NCBI RefSeq assembly: GCF_015319355.1
Contig: NZ_JADILU010000005.1
Span: 372,001-436,000 of the forward strand
DNA from: Psychroserpens luteus
GTDB lineage: Bacteria; Bacteroidota; Bacteroidia; Flavobacteriales; Flavobacteriaceae
DNA: 64,000 bases
Reading direction: 5' to 3'
Under the pieces are notes generated by a model. The model was not told the origin of the DNA. It made no database searches and saw nothing but the letters and a program-made list of their open reading frames with translations. Shown in pieces: positions 25,166 through 35,011 of this stretch; within the stretch, counting starts at the first letter, position 1, and each line of letters opens with the position of its first letter. A program made the translations under genes and the position numbers.

Positions 25166-25367
25166 ATGGATAAAACTCTCGTGTTTTCAACAAACAATTC
25201 GTGATTTACCCCTAAATTTTTATGTTATAGACAATTTGTTTGTGTGCAAACAGTATTCAATATGCATTCTTACAACATACATTTCCTAAAGAAAAGACTC
25301 ATTTTCTCGTTTAAGCCAATTTATTCGTCGTTGGTCTAAAAATTAATGCATTAACTAAAAGTGCTGT
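25166..25367. other. Spacer between the two ncRNA copies
   Basis: About 200 bp with no protein-like ORF on either strand and no further copy of the repeat. It contains an ACAATTTGTTTGTGTGCAAA stretch and a CCCCTAAAT that is nearly complementary to the ATTTGGGG of the RNAs; neither is convincing as a gene. Confidence 0.4.
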
Positions 25368-25375
25368 TATATTTG
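25368..25375 (+). promoter_or_regulatory. -7 element (TATATTTG) of ncRNA copy 2
   Basis: Exact TAnnTTTG. Transcription would begin within the first bases of the repeat (around 25379-25382), which is the best evidence that the repeat is a transcription unit. Confidence 0.6.
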
Positions 25376-25377
25376 TT

Positions 25378-25450
25378 TCACCATAACATAAGTAGGTTAA
25401 GTTTATGGTAGATTTGGGGCAAAAAAGGTGAACATCTGTTCACCTTTTTT
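25378..25450 (+). ncRNA. Candidate small RNA, copy 2
   Basis: About 73 nt, nearly identical to copy 1: C to T in the GTTCATGG/GTTTATGG segment and A6 for A7. The change improves pairing of the 5' hairpin (CCATAA with TTATGG). The terminator GGTGAACA-TC-TGTTCACC plus T6 is unchanged. The 5' TCACC is also complementary to the GGTGA of the terminator stem, so an alternative fold exists. No downstream plus-strand gene follows (sodB is convergent), so a cis leader or riboswitch role is unlikely. Confidence 0.68.
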
Positions 25451-25495
25451 CATTTTCAGTCCATACCTGATTTTAACTTTTCTATTTCCGAAGCA

Positions 25496-25526
25496 TAAAA
25501 AAAAGCAAACCCAATTGAGTTTGCTT
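25496..25526 (-). terminator. Terminator of the superoxide dismutase gene
   Basis: On the minus strand AAAGCAAACTCAATTG-GGTTTGCTTT followed by T6 and more. About 70 nt after the sod stop codon. Confidence 0.82.
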
Positions 25527-25593
25527 TCTTAGTATTATAAAATTTCTACACATTTGTGGCTTTAAATTCGTTCTACCACAATGAGGTTATAAT

Positions 25594-26202
25594 TTATTTT
25601 GCTTCTGCGTAACGTCTCTCAACTTCATTCCAATTGATAACTTTAAAAAAGGCATCGATATAATCTGGTCTTCTATTTTGATAGTTTAAGTAATATGCAT
25701 GTTCCCAAACATCTATTCCCAAAATTGGTGTTCCTCCACATGTTACTCCTGGCATTAATGGATTGTCTTGATTTGGTGTTGAGCATACTTCAACTTTTCC
25801 TCCTTTATGAACACATAACCAAGCCCATCCTGAACCAAATTGTGTTGCTGCAGCTTTACTAAAAGTTTCAATAAAAGCATCTTTAGATCCAAAAGCTGCA
25901 TCAATAGCATCTTTTAAATCACCAGAAAGATACCCTCTATCTTCTGGATTCATTACTTCCCAATATAAAGAATGGTTATAAAAACCTCCTCCATTATTTC
26001 TAACAGCACTATTTTTCATATCTAGATTACCTAAGATATTTTCAATAGATTTTCCTTCTAAATCTGTGCCTTCAATTGCTGCATTTAATTTATTAGTATA
26101 ACCTTGGTGATGTTTAGTGTAATGTATTTCCATTGTACGAGCGTCAATATTTGGTTCTAAAGCGTCGTATGCATATTTTAATTTCGGTAATTCGAAAGCC
26201 AT
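25594..26202 (-). CDS. sodB: Superoxide dismutase, Fe/Mn type
   Basis: 202 aa, cytosolic (no signal). Metal ligands: His in [11 protein letters not shown] (about residue 27), His in NHSLYWEVM, and Asp/His in [15 protein letters not shown] near the C-terminus. Dismutates superoxide to hydrogen peroxide and oxygen. Iron versus manganese cannot be decided reliably from the sequence; Gly-Gly-Gly around GGGFYNHS is common to both. Monocistronic with its own promoter and terminator, divergent from an AddA-like gene. Confidence 0.95.
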   Translation of the reverse strand: MAFELPKLKYAYDALEPNIDARTMEIHYTKHHQGYTNKLNAAIEGTDLEGKSIENILGNLDMKNSAVRNNGGGFYNHSLYWEVMNPEDRGYLSGDLKDAIDAAFGSKDAFIETFSKAAATQFGSGWAWLCVHKGGKVEVCSTPNQDNPLMPGVTCGGTPILGIDVWEHAYYLNYQNRRPDYIDAFFKVINWNEVERRYAEAK

Positions 26203-26239
26203 AATATTATTGGTTTTAAATGTTAATATTTAATTCATT

Positions 26240-26247
26240 CAAATTTA
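26240..26247 (-). promoter_or_regulatory. -7 element (TAAATTTG) of sodB
   Basis: Exact TAnnTTTG on the minus strand; a start near 26233 gives a ~30-nt leader. The 36-bp palindrome at 26271-26306 lies just upstream of the region the polymerase would cover. Confidence 0.5.
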
Positions 26248-26270
26248 AGCATAATACAGCGCAATTAAAA

Positions 26271-26306
26271 ATATTAAATATCTATGAGTTCATAGATATT
26301 TAATAT
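26271..26306. promoter_or_regulatory. 36-bp perfect palindrome between sodB and the AddA-like gene
   Basis: Two 17-bp arms, ATATTAAATATCTATGA and its exact reverse complement, separated by GT. It ends 10 bp before the GTG start of the AddA-like gene and lies upstream of the sodB promoter. It could be an operator for divergent control or an RNA hairpin masking the AddA-like start. There is no T run, so it is not a terminator. Confidence 0.6.
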
Positions 26307-26316
26307 AATTTTAAGC

Positions 26317-29300
26317 GTGCAAAATAAATCTCAATTTACAATTTATAATGCTTCTGCTGGAAGCGGGAAAACCTATACACTCGTTAAGGATTATCTCAGG
26401 CTTTTGTTTCAATCTAAAAGCAGGTTGGCGTTTAGAAATATTCTAGCGTTAACTTTTACAAATAAAGCTGTTGGTGAAATGAAAGAGCGCATTATTGATA
26501 TGCTCAAAGAATTTTCCGAAGAAAAAATAATTGACAAACCAAATGACATGTTTAAAGATTTAGCAAAAGAACTTGCTATCTCTCAAAAAGATCTTCATTA
26601 TAAATCAAAAACATTATTAGAGATTATTGTTCATAATTATGCTGCTTTTGATATTTCTACAATAGATAAGTTTAATCATAAACTCATTAGAACTTTTGCT
26701 TTTGATCTCAAATTACCAATAAATTTTGAAGTTGAATTAGATACAGCTTCTATTTTAGCAAAAGCGGTAGATAAACTTATTGATAAAGCTGGAAGTGATG
26801 AAGAGCTTACTAAAGTATTGGTCGATTTTGCGATTGAGAAGACCGATGACGATAAAAGTTGGGACATTTCTTATGACTTTAATGCTATAGCTCAACTCTT
26901 AGTTAAAGAAAATGATATTGAATATTTAAATGATCTAAAGGATAAAAACTTAAGTGACTTTAAAACTCTTAAAACAAATTTACAGCAACAACTTAAAGTA
27001 TTGACTTCTCATATTACTGAAGTTGCAAATAGTGTTCTGTCTTTAATTGAAAAGTCACAGTTAGAACATAATGATTTTACGAGCAGCTATTTACCAAAAC
27101 ATTTTATCAAACTTTCAGAAAAAAATTTTAATGCCTCTTTTTCTACTAAGTGGCAAATTGATTTAATAGAAGGAGGCTCCATGTGTCCTAAAAGAGTATC
27201 ACCTGAAGTGGGAGATACAATTGAAAGTTTACGTTCTCAATTGATTGATGCTTTTTTAGGCACAAAAACTGCACTATTTAAAATCAAATTTTTAAAAAAC
27301 GCTCTAAAAAACATTACACCTTTATCTATTTTGAGCGCAATAAGTAAAATGCTTCAAGTTATTAAGGAGGAAGATGATATTTTATTGATATCTGAGTTTA
27401 ATGCTATTATCAATACTGAAATAAAAGAACAACCTGCTCCATATATTTATGAACGTATAGGTGAGAAATTTAAACATTATTTTATTGATGAATTTCAGGA
27501 TACATCACAATTGCAATGGGAGAATTTAATTCCGTTAATAAATAATGTGGTTTCTGGAGAAAATTTAAAAGGAGAAACAGGAACAGCTATGTTAGTTGGT
27601 GATGCAAAGCAGGCGATTTACAGATGGCGTGGCGGACGTGCAGAACAATTTATAGATCTTTATAATAAAGACTCAAAACCTCTTGCTATAGAACAAGTTG
27701 TTAAAAACCTGCCAGATAATTATCGTAGTCATAAAACTATTGTAGAGTTTAACAATACGTTTTTTAACCATGTTGCAGATGTTGCATTTACGAATGAAAA
27801 GCACCAACAAATCTATAAAAACGCATCACAAAATGTCATTATTGATAAAACGGGTTATGTAGAAATATCCTTTTTAAATACTGAAGATGAAGATAAAAAC
27901 CAATTACAATGTGAAGCGGTTTTAAACACTATAAAAAAAGCAGAAAGCAACGGTTTTAAAAGAAAAGACATTTGCATCATTGTTAGAAAAAAGAAAGAAG
28001 GCTTTGCTATTGCAGAATTTCTAAGCGATTTAAATATTGATATTATTTCTTCGGAAAGTTTACTCATCAAAAACTCCCCAGAAGTTCAATTTATAAGTCA
28101 GATTATTACATTGAGTTTGCAACCAGAGAATGATGAAATAAAAACAACGCTTTTAAATTTCATTGCTGAAAACAAATTACAACTAGATGATAAGCACAAC
28201 TTTTATGAAGGTCTTGTACACTTAAAAAATAATACGTTTTTTGAAAAACTAAATACTCATGGTTTTGAATTTAATTATAATGAGTTTTTGCAACTTCCAA
28301 TCTATGAAGCCATAGAAAGTATCATTCGAGGATTTGAATTAAATAAAACGTCTAACGCATATTTACAATTTTACTTAGATGAAGTTTTTGATTACTCTCA
28401 AAAGTATAACGCAAGTTTTCAAGGACTATTAGACTATTGGGAACGAAAAAAAGATAGTTTAAGTATTGTATCTCCTTCTGGTAAGGATGCCATACAGATT
28501 ATGACCATTCATAAATCTAAGGGATTAGAATTTCCGGTAGTTATTTTTCCATATGCAAATCAAGATATCTATTTTGATATGACCCCTAAAATTTGGTTTC
28601 CTGTAAATAAGGACGATTTTAATGGATTCTCTTACCTATATATTAATATGAATAAGGATTTAGAATCCTTTAATGATTTGGGAGCTTATATTTACACGAA
28701 TTATCGTTCGCAATTAGAATTAGATAGTTTAAATCTTCTTTATGTTGTTTTGACGAGAGCGATTGAGCAATTGTATATTATTTCAGAATACGATGTAGAT
28801 AAAAAAACTAAGAGTGAAAAACTAACGCATTATTCGGGACTTTTCATTAATTATATTAAATCTATTGGTCAATGGAATGACAATGAAATGGAATATAACT
28901 TTGGCGAGGTTGGAAAAACTTCCGAAGAAAAAATAAAAGAAGAACAGCACATTACAATTGAGCAAAATCAATTGATTTCTACAAGAAAAGAGGAACACAA
29001 TCTCAATATAATTACTAATTCTGGATACTTGTGGGATACTGCCCAAGAAAAAGCGATTGAACGTGGTGATCTTGTACACCATATTATGGCTCACATTAAA
29101 ACAGCTGCCGACGTGGTTTCTGCATTAGAACATTTCCTAAATTCAGGAATCATTAACTTTAATCAATATGAAGAACTTCATGATCTTATTACTCGCATTG
29201 TAAATCACGAGGAATTACAATCGTATTTTGATAATACTAAGACCATATATAATGAACGAGATATCTTATCTAATAGCGGAAAAATATTTAGACCAGATAG

Positions 29301-29478
29301 AGTTGTTGTGGATTCAAACAATCAAGCCACAATAATTGATTATAAAACTGGATTACAAGATTCAAAACACAAAGAGCAACTATTTGATTATCAATACATA
29401 TTAGAAGAGATGAATTTTAAAGTCATAAAAAAAATCTTGATCTATATTAACGAAGATATTGTGATAAAAGAATTTTAA
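26317..29478 (+). CDS. UvrD/AddA-like helicase-nuclease
   Basis: 1053 aa from a GTG start; no ATG in frame between the upstream stop and the Walker motif. Helicase motifs: Walker A NASAGSGKTYTLVKD (residues 10-24), ALTFTNKAVGEMKER, DEFQDTSQLQWENL, GDAKQAIYRWRGG, NYRSH, MTIHKSKGLEFPVVIFP and LLYVVLTRA. The C-terminal ~100 residues form a RecB-type nuclease (RPDRVVVDS, ATIIDYKTG). This is the AddA subunit type of the double-strand-break resection complex. Its likely partner, the AddB-like protein, is at 32249-35011, separated by kbl and an ompA-like gene. Confidence 0.9.
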   Translation: MQNKSQFTIYNASAGSGKTYTLVKDYLRLLFQSKSRLAFRNILALTFTNKAVGEMKERIIDMLKEFSEEKIIDKPNDMFKDLAKELAISQKDLHYKSKTLLEIIVHNYAAFDISTIDKFNHKLIRTFAFDLKLPINFEVELDTASILAKAVDKLIDKAGSDEELTKVLVDFAIEKTDDDKSWDISYDFNAIAQLLVKENDIEYLNDLKDKNLSDFKTLKTNLQQQLKVLTSHITEVANSVLSLIEKSQLEHNDFTSSYLPKHFIKLSEKNFNASFSTKWQIDLIEGGSMCPKRVSPEVGDTIESLRSQLIDAFLGTKTALFKIKFLKNALKNITPLSILSAISKMLQVIKEEDDILLISEFNAIINTEIKEQPAPYIYERIGEKFKHYFIDEFQDTSQLQWENLIPLINNVVSGENLKGETGTAMLVGDAKQAIYRWRGGRAEQFIDLYNKDSKPLAIEQVVKNLPDNYRSHKTIVEFNNTFFNHVADVAFTNEKHQQIYKNASQNVIIDKTGYVEISFLNTEDEDKNQLQCEAVLNTIKKAESNGFKRKDICIIVRKKKEGFAIAEFLSDLNIDIISSESLLIKNSPEVQFISQIITLSLQPENDEIKTTLLNFIAENKLQLDDKHNFYEGLVHLKNNTFFEKLNTHGFEFNYNEFLQLPIYEAIESIIRGFELNKTSNAYLQFYLDEVFDYSQKYNASFQGLLDYWERKKDSLSIVSPSGKDAIQIMTIHKSKGLEFPVVIFPYANQDIYFDMTPKIWFPVNKDDFNGFSYLYINMNKDLESFNDLGAYIYTNYRSQLELDSLNLLYVVLTRAIEQLYIISEYDVDKKTKSEKLTHYSGLFINYIKSIGQWNDNEMEYNFGEVGKTSEEKIKEEQHITIEQNQLISTRKEEHNLNIITNSGYLWDTAQEKAIERGDLVHHIMAHIKTAADVVSALEHFLNSGIINFNQYEELHDLITRIVNHEELQSYFDNTKTIYNERDILSNSGKIFRPDRVVVDSNNQATIIDYKTGLQDSKHKEQLFDYQYILEEMNFKVIKKILIYINEDIVIKEF

Positions 29479-29483
29479 CTTTG
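29476..29483 (+). promoter_or_regulatory. -7 element (TAACTTTG) of kbl
   Basis: Exact TAnnTTTG that overlaps the TAA stop of the AddA-like gene; a start near 29489 leaves about 13 nt before the kbl ATG. Confidence 0.5.
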
Positions 29484-29501
29484 TAAAAAATCAAATCAAT
29501 T

Positions 29502-30695
29502 ATGTACGGGAAAATCCAACAACACTTACAAAACGAAATAGAATCTATAAAAAATGATGGTCTTTTTAAAGAAGAACGTATTATCATATCTCCTCAAGGA
29601 GCAGAAATAAGTTTATCTACAGGACAAACTGTTTTAAACTTTTGTGCCAACAATTATTTAGGTTTATCTTCTCATCCAGATGTTATTCAAGCTGCAAAGG
29701 ATGCAATGGATACGCATGGATTTGGTATGTCATCTGTTCGTTTTATCTGCGGAACACAAGATATCCACAAAGAATTAGAACAAAAAATAGCAGATTTCTA
29801 TGGTACAGAAGACACCATACTATATGCAGCAGCTTTTGACGCAAATGGAGGCGTTTTTGAGCCATTGCTAGGAAAGGAAGATGCAATAATTTCAGATTCT
29901 TTAAATCATGCGTCTATTATAGATGGAGTACGTTTATGTAAAGCTGCTCGTTATCGTTATGCCAACAGCGACATGCAAGATTTAGAACAACAACTAATTG
30001 CAGCTAATGAAAATGGTGCAAGATTTAAAATTATTGTAACAGATGGTGTGTTTTCTATGGATGGCATCGTTGCTCCATTAGATAAGATTTGTGACTTGGC
30101 AGATAAATATGATGCACTAGTCATGATTGATGAGTGTCACGCAACCGGTTTTATTGGTAAAACGGGAAGAGGAACTCTTGAAGAAAAAGGTGTGATGGGT
30201 CGTATAGATATCATAACCGGAACTCTTGGTAAAGCCATGGGTGGAGCAATGGGTGGTTATACAACTGCTAAGAAAGAAGTTATTGAAATTTTACGTCAAC
30301 GTTCTAGACCTTATTTGTTTTCAAATTCGTTAGCTCCTGCTATTGTAGGGGCTTCAATTAAAGTTTTTGATATGCTTGCTAATGATACATCATTAAGAGA
30401 CACACTTGAAAGCAATACTAATTATTTCAAAAAAGGAATGATAAACGCTGGTTTTGATGTTATTGATGGAGATTCTGCAATTGTTCCAGTAATGCTTTAT
30501 GATGCAAAATTATCTCAAACTATGGCTAAAATGCTCTTAGCAGAAGGGATTTATGTTATAGGATTCTTTTTTCCTGTAGTACCAAGAGACAAGGCTAGAA
30601 TACGAGTACAGCTATCTGCTGCACATACAAAAACGCATTTAGATAAGGCAATCACTGCATTTATTAAGGTTGGAAAAGCTTTAGAGATTATTTAA
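29502..30695 (+). CDS. kbl: Glycine C-acetyltransferase (2-amino-3-ketobutyrate CoA ligase)
   Basis: 397 aa. PLP enzyme of the alpha-oxoamine synthase family; cleaves 2-amino-3-ketobutyrate with CoA to glycine and acetyl-CoA in threonine breakdown. Motifs: [55 protein letters not shown] and [16 protein letters not shown] with the PLP lysine. No threonine dehydrogenase gene is adjacent. Lies between the AddA-like gene and an ompA-like gene, with its own promoter. Confidence 0.95.
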   Translation: MYGKIQQHLQNEIESIKNDGLFKEERIIISPQGAEISLSTGQTVLNFCANNYLGLSSHPDVIQAAKDAMDTHGFGMSSVRFICGTQDIHKELEQKIADFYGTEDTILYAAAFDANGGVFEPLLGKEDAIISDSLNHASIIDGVRLCKAARYRYANSDMQDLEQQLIAANENGARFKIIVTDGVFSMDGIVAPLDKICDLADKYDALVMIDECHATGFIGKTGRGTLEEKGVMGRIDIITGTLGKAMGGAMGGYTTAKKEVIEILRQRSRPYLFSNSLAPAIVGASIKVFDMLANDTSLRDTLESNTNYFKKGMINAGFDVIDGDSAIVPVMLYDAKLSQTMAKMLLAEGIYVIGFFFPVVPRDKARIRVQLSAAHTKTHLDKAITAFIKVGKALEII

Positions 30696-30742
30696 AATAA
30701 TTCCAAACACCCTATTTTTAGTACTAGTAATCAATATTTTTA

Positions 30743-30750
30743 TATATTTG
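30743..30750 (+). promoter_or_regulatory. -7 element (TATATTTG) of the ompA-like gene
   Basis: Exact TAnnTTTG followed by a ~65-nt AT-rich leader to the ATG at 30820, longer than for most genes here, as is common for abundant outer-membrane proteins. Confidence 0.55.
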
Positions 30751-30819
30751 TTTTGTTAATAAAATTTAACAACTTACTTTTGTCTTTAATTAACACTTAA
30801 AAATTAAATTATTTTGAAT

Positions 30820-32178
30820 ATGAAAAATCTTAGCAGATTATTTTTCGCTTTGTTGCTAGTATTAAGCTTCAATGCAAATGCACAAGATAGCGACAATCCT
30901 TGGAAAATCGTTCTTGGTGCTAATGCAGTTGATCTTTATCCTGTAGGAGAAGACGCACCACGTGGTGAGTATTTTGATGAATTCTTCAATGCTGAAGACC
31001 ACTGGAATATGTTACCATCATTATCATCTCTTTCTGTATCGAGATATATAGATAGTGGTTTTACATTTACTGCTGCTGGTTCTATCAATGAAATAAGCAA
31101 AATTGGAGATTCTAGCGCTGATGATTTATCTTACTACGGTTTAGATGGTGCTGTATCTTATAGTTTTCAAAATCTTATCAAGAAAGATTGGCTTGACCCT
31201 TACTTGGGTGCAGGTGGTGGTTATACTTGGATAGATGATATTGGTGCTGGTACTTTAAACGGTACTTTTGGTATCAACTTCTGGTTTTCTGAAAACGTAG
31301 GTCTTACTGCTCAAACTTCATACAAACATTCTTTTGAAGATTACCTTCCTAGTCACTGGCAACATACTGTTGGTTTAGCTATCAAATTTGGTGGAAAAGA
31401 TACTGATGGTGATGGTGTATATGATAAAGATGATGCTTGTCCAGATGTTCCTGGTTTAGAAGCATTCAACGGATGTCCAGATTCTGATAACGATGGTATC
31501 GAAGATTCTAAAGATGATTGTCCTAATCAAGCTGGTTTAGCTGAGTTTAACGGTTGTCCTGATGGAGATAGCGATGGTGTTGCTGACAAGGATGATGACT
31601 GTCCTACTGTTGCTGGTTTAAAAGCTTTAAGAGGTTGTCCAGATGCTGATGGTGATGGTGTTTCTGATAAAGATGATGCTTGTCCTAACGAAAAAGGTCC
31701 TTCTGCTAACAAAGGATGTCCTTGGCCTGATACTGATGGTGACGGAATCTTAGATAAAGATGACAAATGTCCTAACGAAGCTGGTACTGTTGCAAACAAT
31801 GGTTGCCCAGAAGTTAAGCCAACTCCAGAAGTAGTAAAAGCGTTAAACACTTACGCAAGATCTATCTTATTTGATACTGGTAAAGCTTCTTTCCAAAAGC
31901 AAACTGACAAAGTATTACAAGCTATGGTTGTAATCTTTAAAGAATACCCAAGAGCAGATTTCGCAATAGAAGGTCATACTGACAGTGTAGGTTCTAAATC
32001 TACTAATCAAGCTTTATCAAGTAGAAGAGCTAATGCTGTTAGAGATTACTTAATCTCTAACGGAATTAATGCTGACAGATTAACTGCTGCTGGTTTCGGT
32101 GAAGATTATCCTATCGCTAATAACAAAACAAGAGCTGGTAGAGCAGAAAACAGACGTGTTGAAGTAAAACTTAAATAA
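30820..32178 (+). CDS. OmpA-family outer membrane protein with thrombospondin type 3 repeats
   Basis: 452 aa from the ATG at 30820 (two codons inside the longest ORF, which starts with TTG). Signal peptide ends NANAQ. Residues ~22-195 form a beta-barrel-like domain, then five calcium-binding TSP3 repeats (D.DGDGV.DKDDACP type, ~200-325). An OmpA peptidoglycan-binding domain closes the protein ([36 protein letters not shown]). Links the outer membrane to peptidoglycan. Followed by a strong terminator. Confidence 0.93.
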   Translation: MKNLSRLFFALLLVLSFNANAQDSDNPWKIVLGANAVDLYPVGEDAPRGEYFDEFFNAEDHWNMLPSLSSLSVSRYIDSGFTFTAAGSINEISKIGDSSADDLSYYGLDGAVSYSFQNLIKKDWLDPYLGAGGGYTWIDDIGAGTLNGTFGINFWFSENVGLTAQTSYKHSFEDYLPSHWQHTVGLAIKFGGKDTDGDGVYDKDDACPDVPGLEAFNGCPDSDNDGIEDSKDDCPNQAGLAEFNGCPDGDSDGVADKDDDCPTVAGLKALRGCPDADGDGVSDKDDACPNEKGPSANKGCPWPDTDGDGILDKDDKCPNEAGTVANNGCPEVKPTPEVVKALNTYARSILFDTGKASFQKQTDKVLQAMVVIFKEYPRADFAIEGHTDSVGSKSTNQALSSRRANAVRDYLISNGINADRLTAAGFGEDYPIANNKTRAGRAENRRVEVKLK

Positions 32179-32210
32179 GTTTCACATTCACGACATAAAT
32201 AAGTAAAAAA

Positions 32211-32236
32211 AACGCTCCAAAATTCGGAGCGTTTTT
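32211..32236 (+). terminator. Intrinsic terminator of the ompA-like gene
   Basis: AACGCTCC-AAAATTC-GGAGCGTT followed by T5, just before the AddB-like ATG. Confidence 0.92.
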
Positions 32237-32248
32237 TATTTTTATACT

Positions 32249-35011
32249 ATGAGAACATTCATAGATGACGTTATTACAGATTTAATAAAGAAAGATTATG
32301 ATATTTCTCAATTAACATTTGTTTTACCAAGCAAACGTGCTGGTACTTTTTTAAAGCATGCAATTTCTACACATGTAAACAAGACCATATTTTCTCCCAG
32401 TATCGTCTCTATTGAAGAATTTATTGAAACGCTTTCAGATTTCCAATATGCAACCAATGCTGAGTTGCTTTTTGAGTTCTATGATGTTTATATTAAAAAC
32501 ACTCCTAAAGAACATATAGAGCCTTTTGATAAGTTTTCTAAATGGGCTCAAATATTACTACAAGATTTTAATGAATTAGATCGTTATTTAATTCAACCAA
32601 ACAAAATTTTTGATTATTTAACTGCTATAAAAGAAATTGAAAACCAACATTGGTCTTTAGATGAAGAACCTACACAATACATAAAAAACTATCTTCAATT
32701 TTGGAATCGTTTAAAAACCTATTATTCTCATTTTCAAAAACAGCTTGCAACTAAGAAAAAAGGATATCAAGGATTAATATATAAGGAAGCTGTAAATAAT
32801 ATTGAGCAATATATAGCCCTAAATTCAACTAAAACTCATGTTTTTGTTGGCTTTAATGCACTAAACAAAGCAGAAGATTTAATCATACAACAATTACTAG
32901 AACAAGAATTAGCTCTTATATATTGGGATATAGATAGAACATTTATTGATAATCCAATTCATGATGCAGGATTGTTTACTAGAGCACATAAAAAAAATTG
33001 GACTTATTTTAATACTCACGAATTTGATTGGGTAAAAAAACATTATTCCGAAGAAAAAAACATTGAAATTATTGGTGCTCCAAAAAATATTAGTCAGATT
33101 AAATATGTTGGAGAACTTTTAGAACAGGTACTAAATAAAAAACAAAACCTCCAAAATACTGCAGTCATCCTTGGTGATGAAACATTACTAATTCCGTTGC
33201 TTAATTCTATTCCAAAATCTATTAAAGCAATTAACATTACAATGGGATTACCTCTTAAATCAATTCCATTAGCCTCATTATTTGAAAGCCTTTTTAATAT
33301 TCATAAATCGATTTCATTAAACTTATATTATAAAGACATAATTAATTTATTGTCTAACCCATTTGTAATGCCTTTGTTTGATAATGAAACCTCAAACAGT
33401 GCAGAACAGTTGATTAATCATATTCAAGTTAACAATAAAGTTTACTTGACTCTAGAGAATATTAAAGAGGTTATTAGCGACCATAGTGATCTTATAGATA
33501 TTCTTTTTGACAATTGGGAAGACCAACCAGAAAAGGCTCTTAAAAACTGCTCTAGCCTTATTTATAAGATTAAGACAAGTTTAGAAAAAAATAAATCTAA
33601 TAACCTTCTACCCTTAGAATATTTATTTCGTTTCAATCAAGTATTTAACACTCTAGATACTTTAAACAAATCGTTTTCTCATATTAACTCAATTGCAACA
33701 TTATTCAGCCTATACAGAGAACTCATAAAAAGTGAAACCTTAGATTTTAAAGGAGAACCACTTAAAGGTTTACAAATTATGGGAATGTTAGAATCAAGAG
33801 TATTAGATTTTGAAACAGTCATAATTACATCTGTAAATGAGGGCATTTTACCCGCTGGAAAAAGTAATAATTCGTTTATTCCTTTTGATGTTAAAATCGA
33901 AAATAAGTTACCAACTTACAAAGAGAAAGATGCAGTCTACACCTACCATTTTTATCGTTTATTACAACGTGCAAAAAACGCTTACATTCTATACAATACA
34001 GAACCAGATGTACTAAATGGAGGAGAAAAGAGCAGGTTTATTACGCAACTTGAAATTGAAAACAAGCATCAAATCAAACATCACATAGTTTCTGCTCAAG
34101 TGCCTTCTTTAGAGAAGAATTTAATAAAAATAAAAAAGACATCAAAAGTCATTGATAAACTCAATAAGGTTGCTAATAGAGGGTTTTCACCTTCTTCTTT
34201 AACAAACTATATGAGAAATCCTGTGGATTTTTATTATGAAAAAATCTTAGGTATTAAAAGATATGAAGAGGTAGAAGAAAGTGTTGCTTTTAACACCTTA
34301 GGAACAGTAATTCATAATACGCTAGAAGATTTTTATAAACCTCTAGTTGGTCAAATCCTTGATGTAAATCACATTAAAGAAATGAGATCAAAAATCATAG
34401 AGACAGTTGCATTTCATTTTAAAGAAGAGTTTAAAGAAGGAGATATTACCAATGGTAAAAACCTCATCATATTTGAAATTTCAAAACAGTATATATCTAA
34501 TTTTTTAGATCTTGAAATGAATGATATTAAAAAAGGAAATAGCATAAAAATCTTAGCAATAGAAACAGAAAATAGAGTTCCAATGTATTTAGAATCACTA
34601 TCAAAAACTGTAAACCTTACAGGTAAAGTAGATCGTGTTGATGAATACAATGGTGTCATTAGAATAATTGACTACAAAACAGGTAAAGTAGATTCTGGAA
34701 AAGTAAATATTGTTGATTGGGAAGACATCACAACAGATTATAACAAATACAGTAAAAGCTTTCAAATCCTCATGTATGCTTATATGATGCATAAGGATAA
34801 TAAAATAAACCTGCCTGTAGAGGCTGGTATCATCTCCTTTAAAAATTTAAGTTCTGGGTTATTAAAATTTGCGACTAAACCCTCATCAAACAGTAGAACG
34901 AAAGATTATACTATTACTTCGGAAACTTTAGACGCATTTGAAATTGAGCTCAAAAAATTAATTTTAGAAATCTTTAATGAGGATTTATATTTTGAAGAAA
35001 AAGAAATTTAA
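32249..35011 (+). CDS. AddB-like PD-(D/E)XK exonuclease/inactivated helicase
   Basis: 920 aa. The N-terminus has TFVLPSKRAGTFLKH, the degenerate Walker region of AddB. The middle helicase-like region has GLQIMGMLESRVLDFETVIITSVNEGILP, and the C-terminus a RecB-type nuclease (GKVDRVDEYNG, IRIIDYKTGKV with the catalytic Asp and Lys). Only one cysteine was seen in the protein, so the Fe-S cluster of Bacillus AddB is absent. Expected to pair with the AddA-like protein in end resection. Starts 12 nt after a terminator, so its promoter must be within or before it; followed directly by an alpha/beta hydrolase gene. Confidence 0.85.
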   Translation: MRTFIDDVITDLIKKDYDISQLTFVLPSKRAGTFLKHAISTHVNKTIFSPSIVSIEEFIETLSDFQYATNAELLFEFYDVYIKNTPKEHIEPFDKFSKWAQILLQDFNELDRYLIQPNKIFDYLTAIKEIENQHWSLDEEPTQYIKNYLQFWNRLKTYYSHFQKQLATKKKGYQGLIYKEAVNNIEQYIALNSTKTHVFVGFNALNKAEDLIIQQLLEQELALIYWDIDRTFIDNPIHDAGLFTRAHKKNWTYFNTHEFDWVKKHYSEEKNIEIIGAPKNISQIKYVGELLEQVLNKKQNLQNTAVILGDETLLIPLLNSIPKSIKAINITMGLPLKSIPLASLFESLFNIHKSISLNLYYKDIINLLSNPFVMPLFDNETSNSAEQLINHIQVNNKVYLTLENIKEVISDHSDLIDILFDNWEDQPEKALKNCSSLIYKIKTSLEKNKSNNLLPLEYLFRFNQVFNTLDTLNKSFSHINSIATLFSLYRELIKSETLDFKGEPLKGLQIMGMLESRVLDFETVIITSVNEGILPAGKSNNSFIPFDVKIENKLPTYKEKDAVYTYHFYRLLQRAKNAYILYNTEPDVLNGGEKSRFITQLEIENKHQIKHHIVSAQVPSLEKNLIKIKKTSKVIDKLNKVANRGFSPSSLTNYMRNPVDFYYEKILGIKRYEEVEESVAFNTLGTVIHNTLEDFYKPLVGQILDVNHIKEMRSKIIETVAFHFKEEFKEGDITNGKNLIIFEISKQYISNFLDLEMNDIKKGNSIKILAIETENRVPMYLESLSKTVNLTGKVDRVDEYNGVIRIIDYKTGKVDSGKVNIVDWEDITTDYNKYSKSFQILMYAYMMHKDNKINLPVEAGIISFKNLSSGLLKFATKPSSNSRTKDYTITSETLDAFEIELKKLILEIFNEDLYFEEKEI

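Noticed and set aside
25091-25450. The two ~73-nt repeats as a minimal CRISPR array
   Set aside because: Only two units, spacer of ~200 bp, each unit ends in an intrinsic terminator and there are no cas genes.
31400-31800. DNA-level tandem repeat and a 107-codon antisense ORF in the ompA-like gene
   Set aside because: Both are by-products of the five TSP3 protein repeats on the plus strand; the antisense reading is low-complexity Ser/Pro/Leu.
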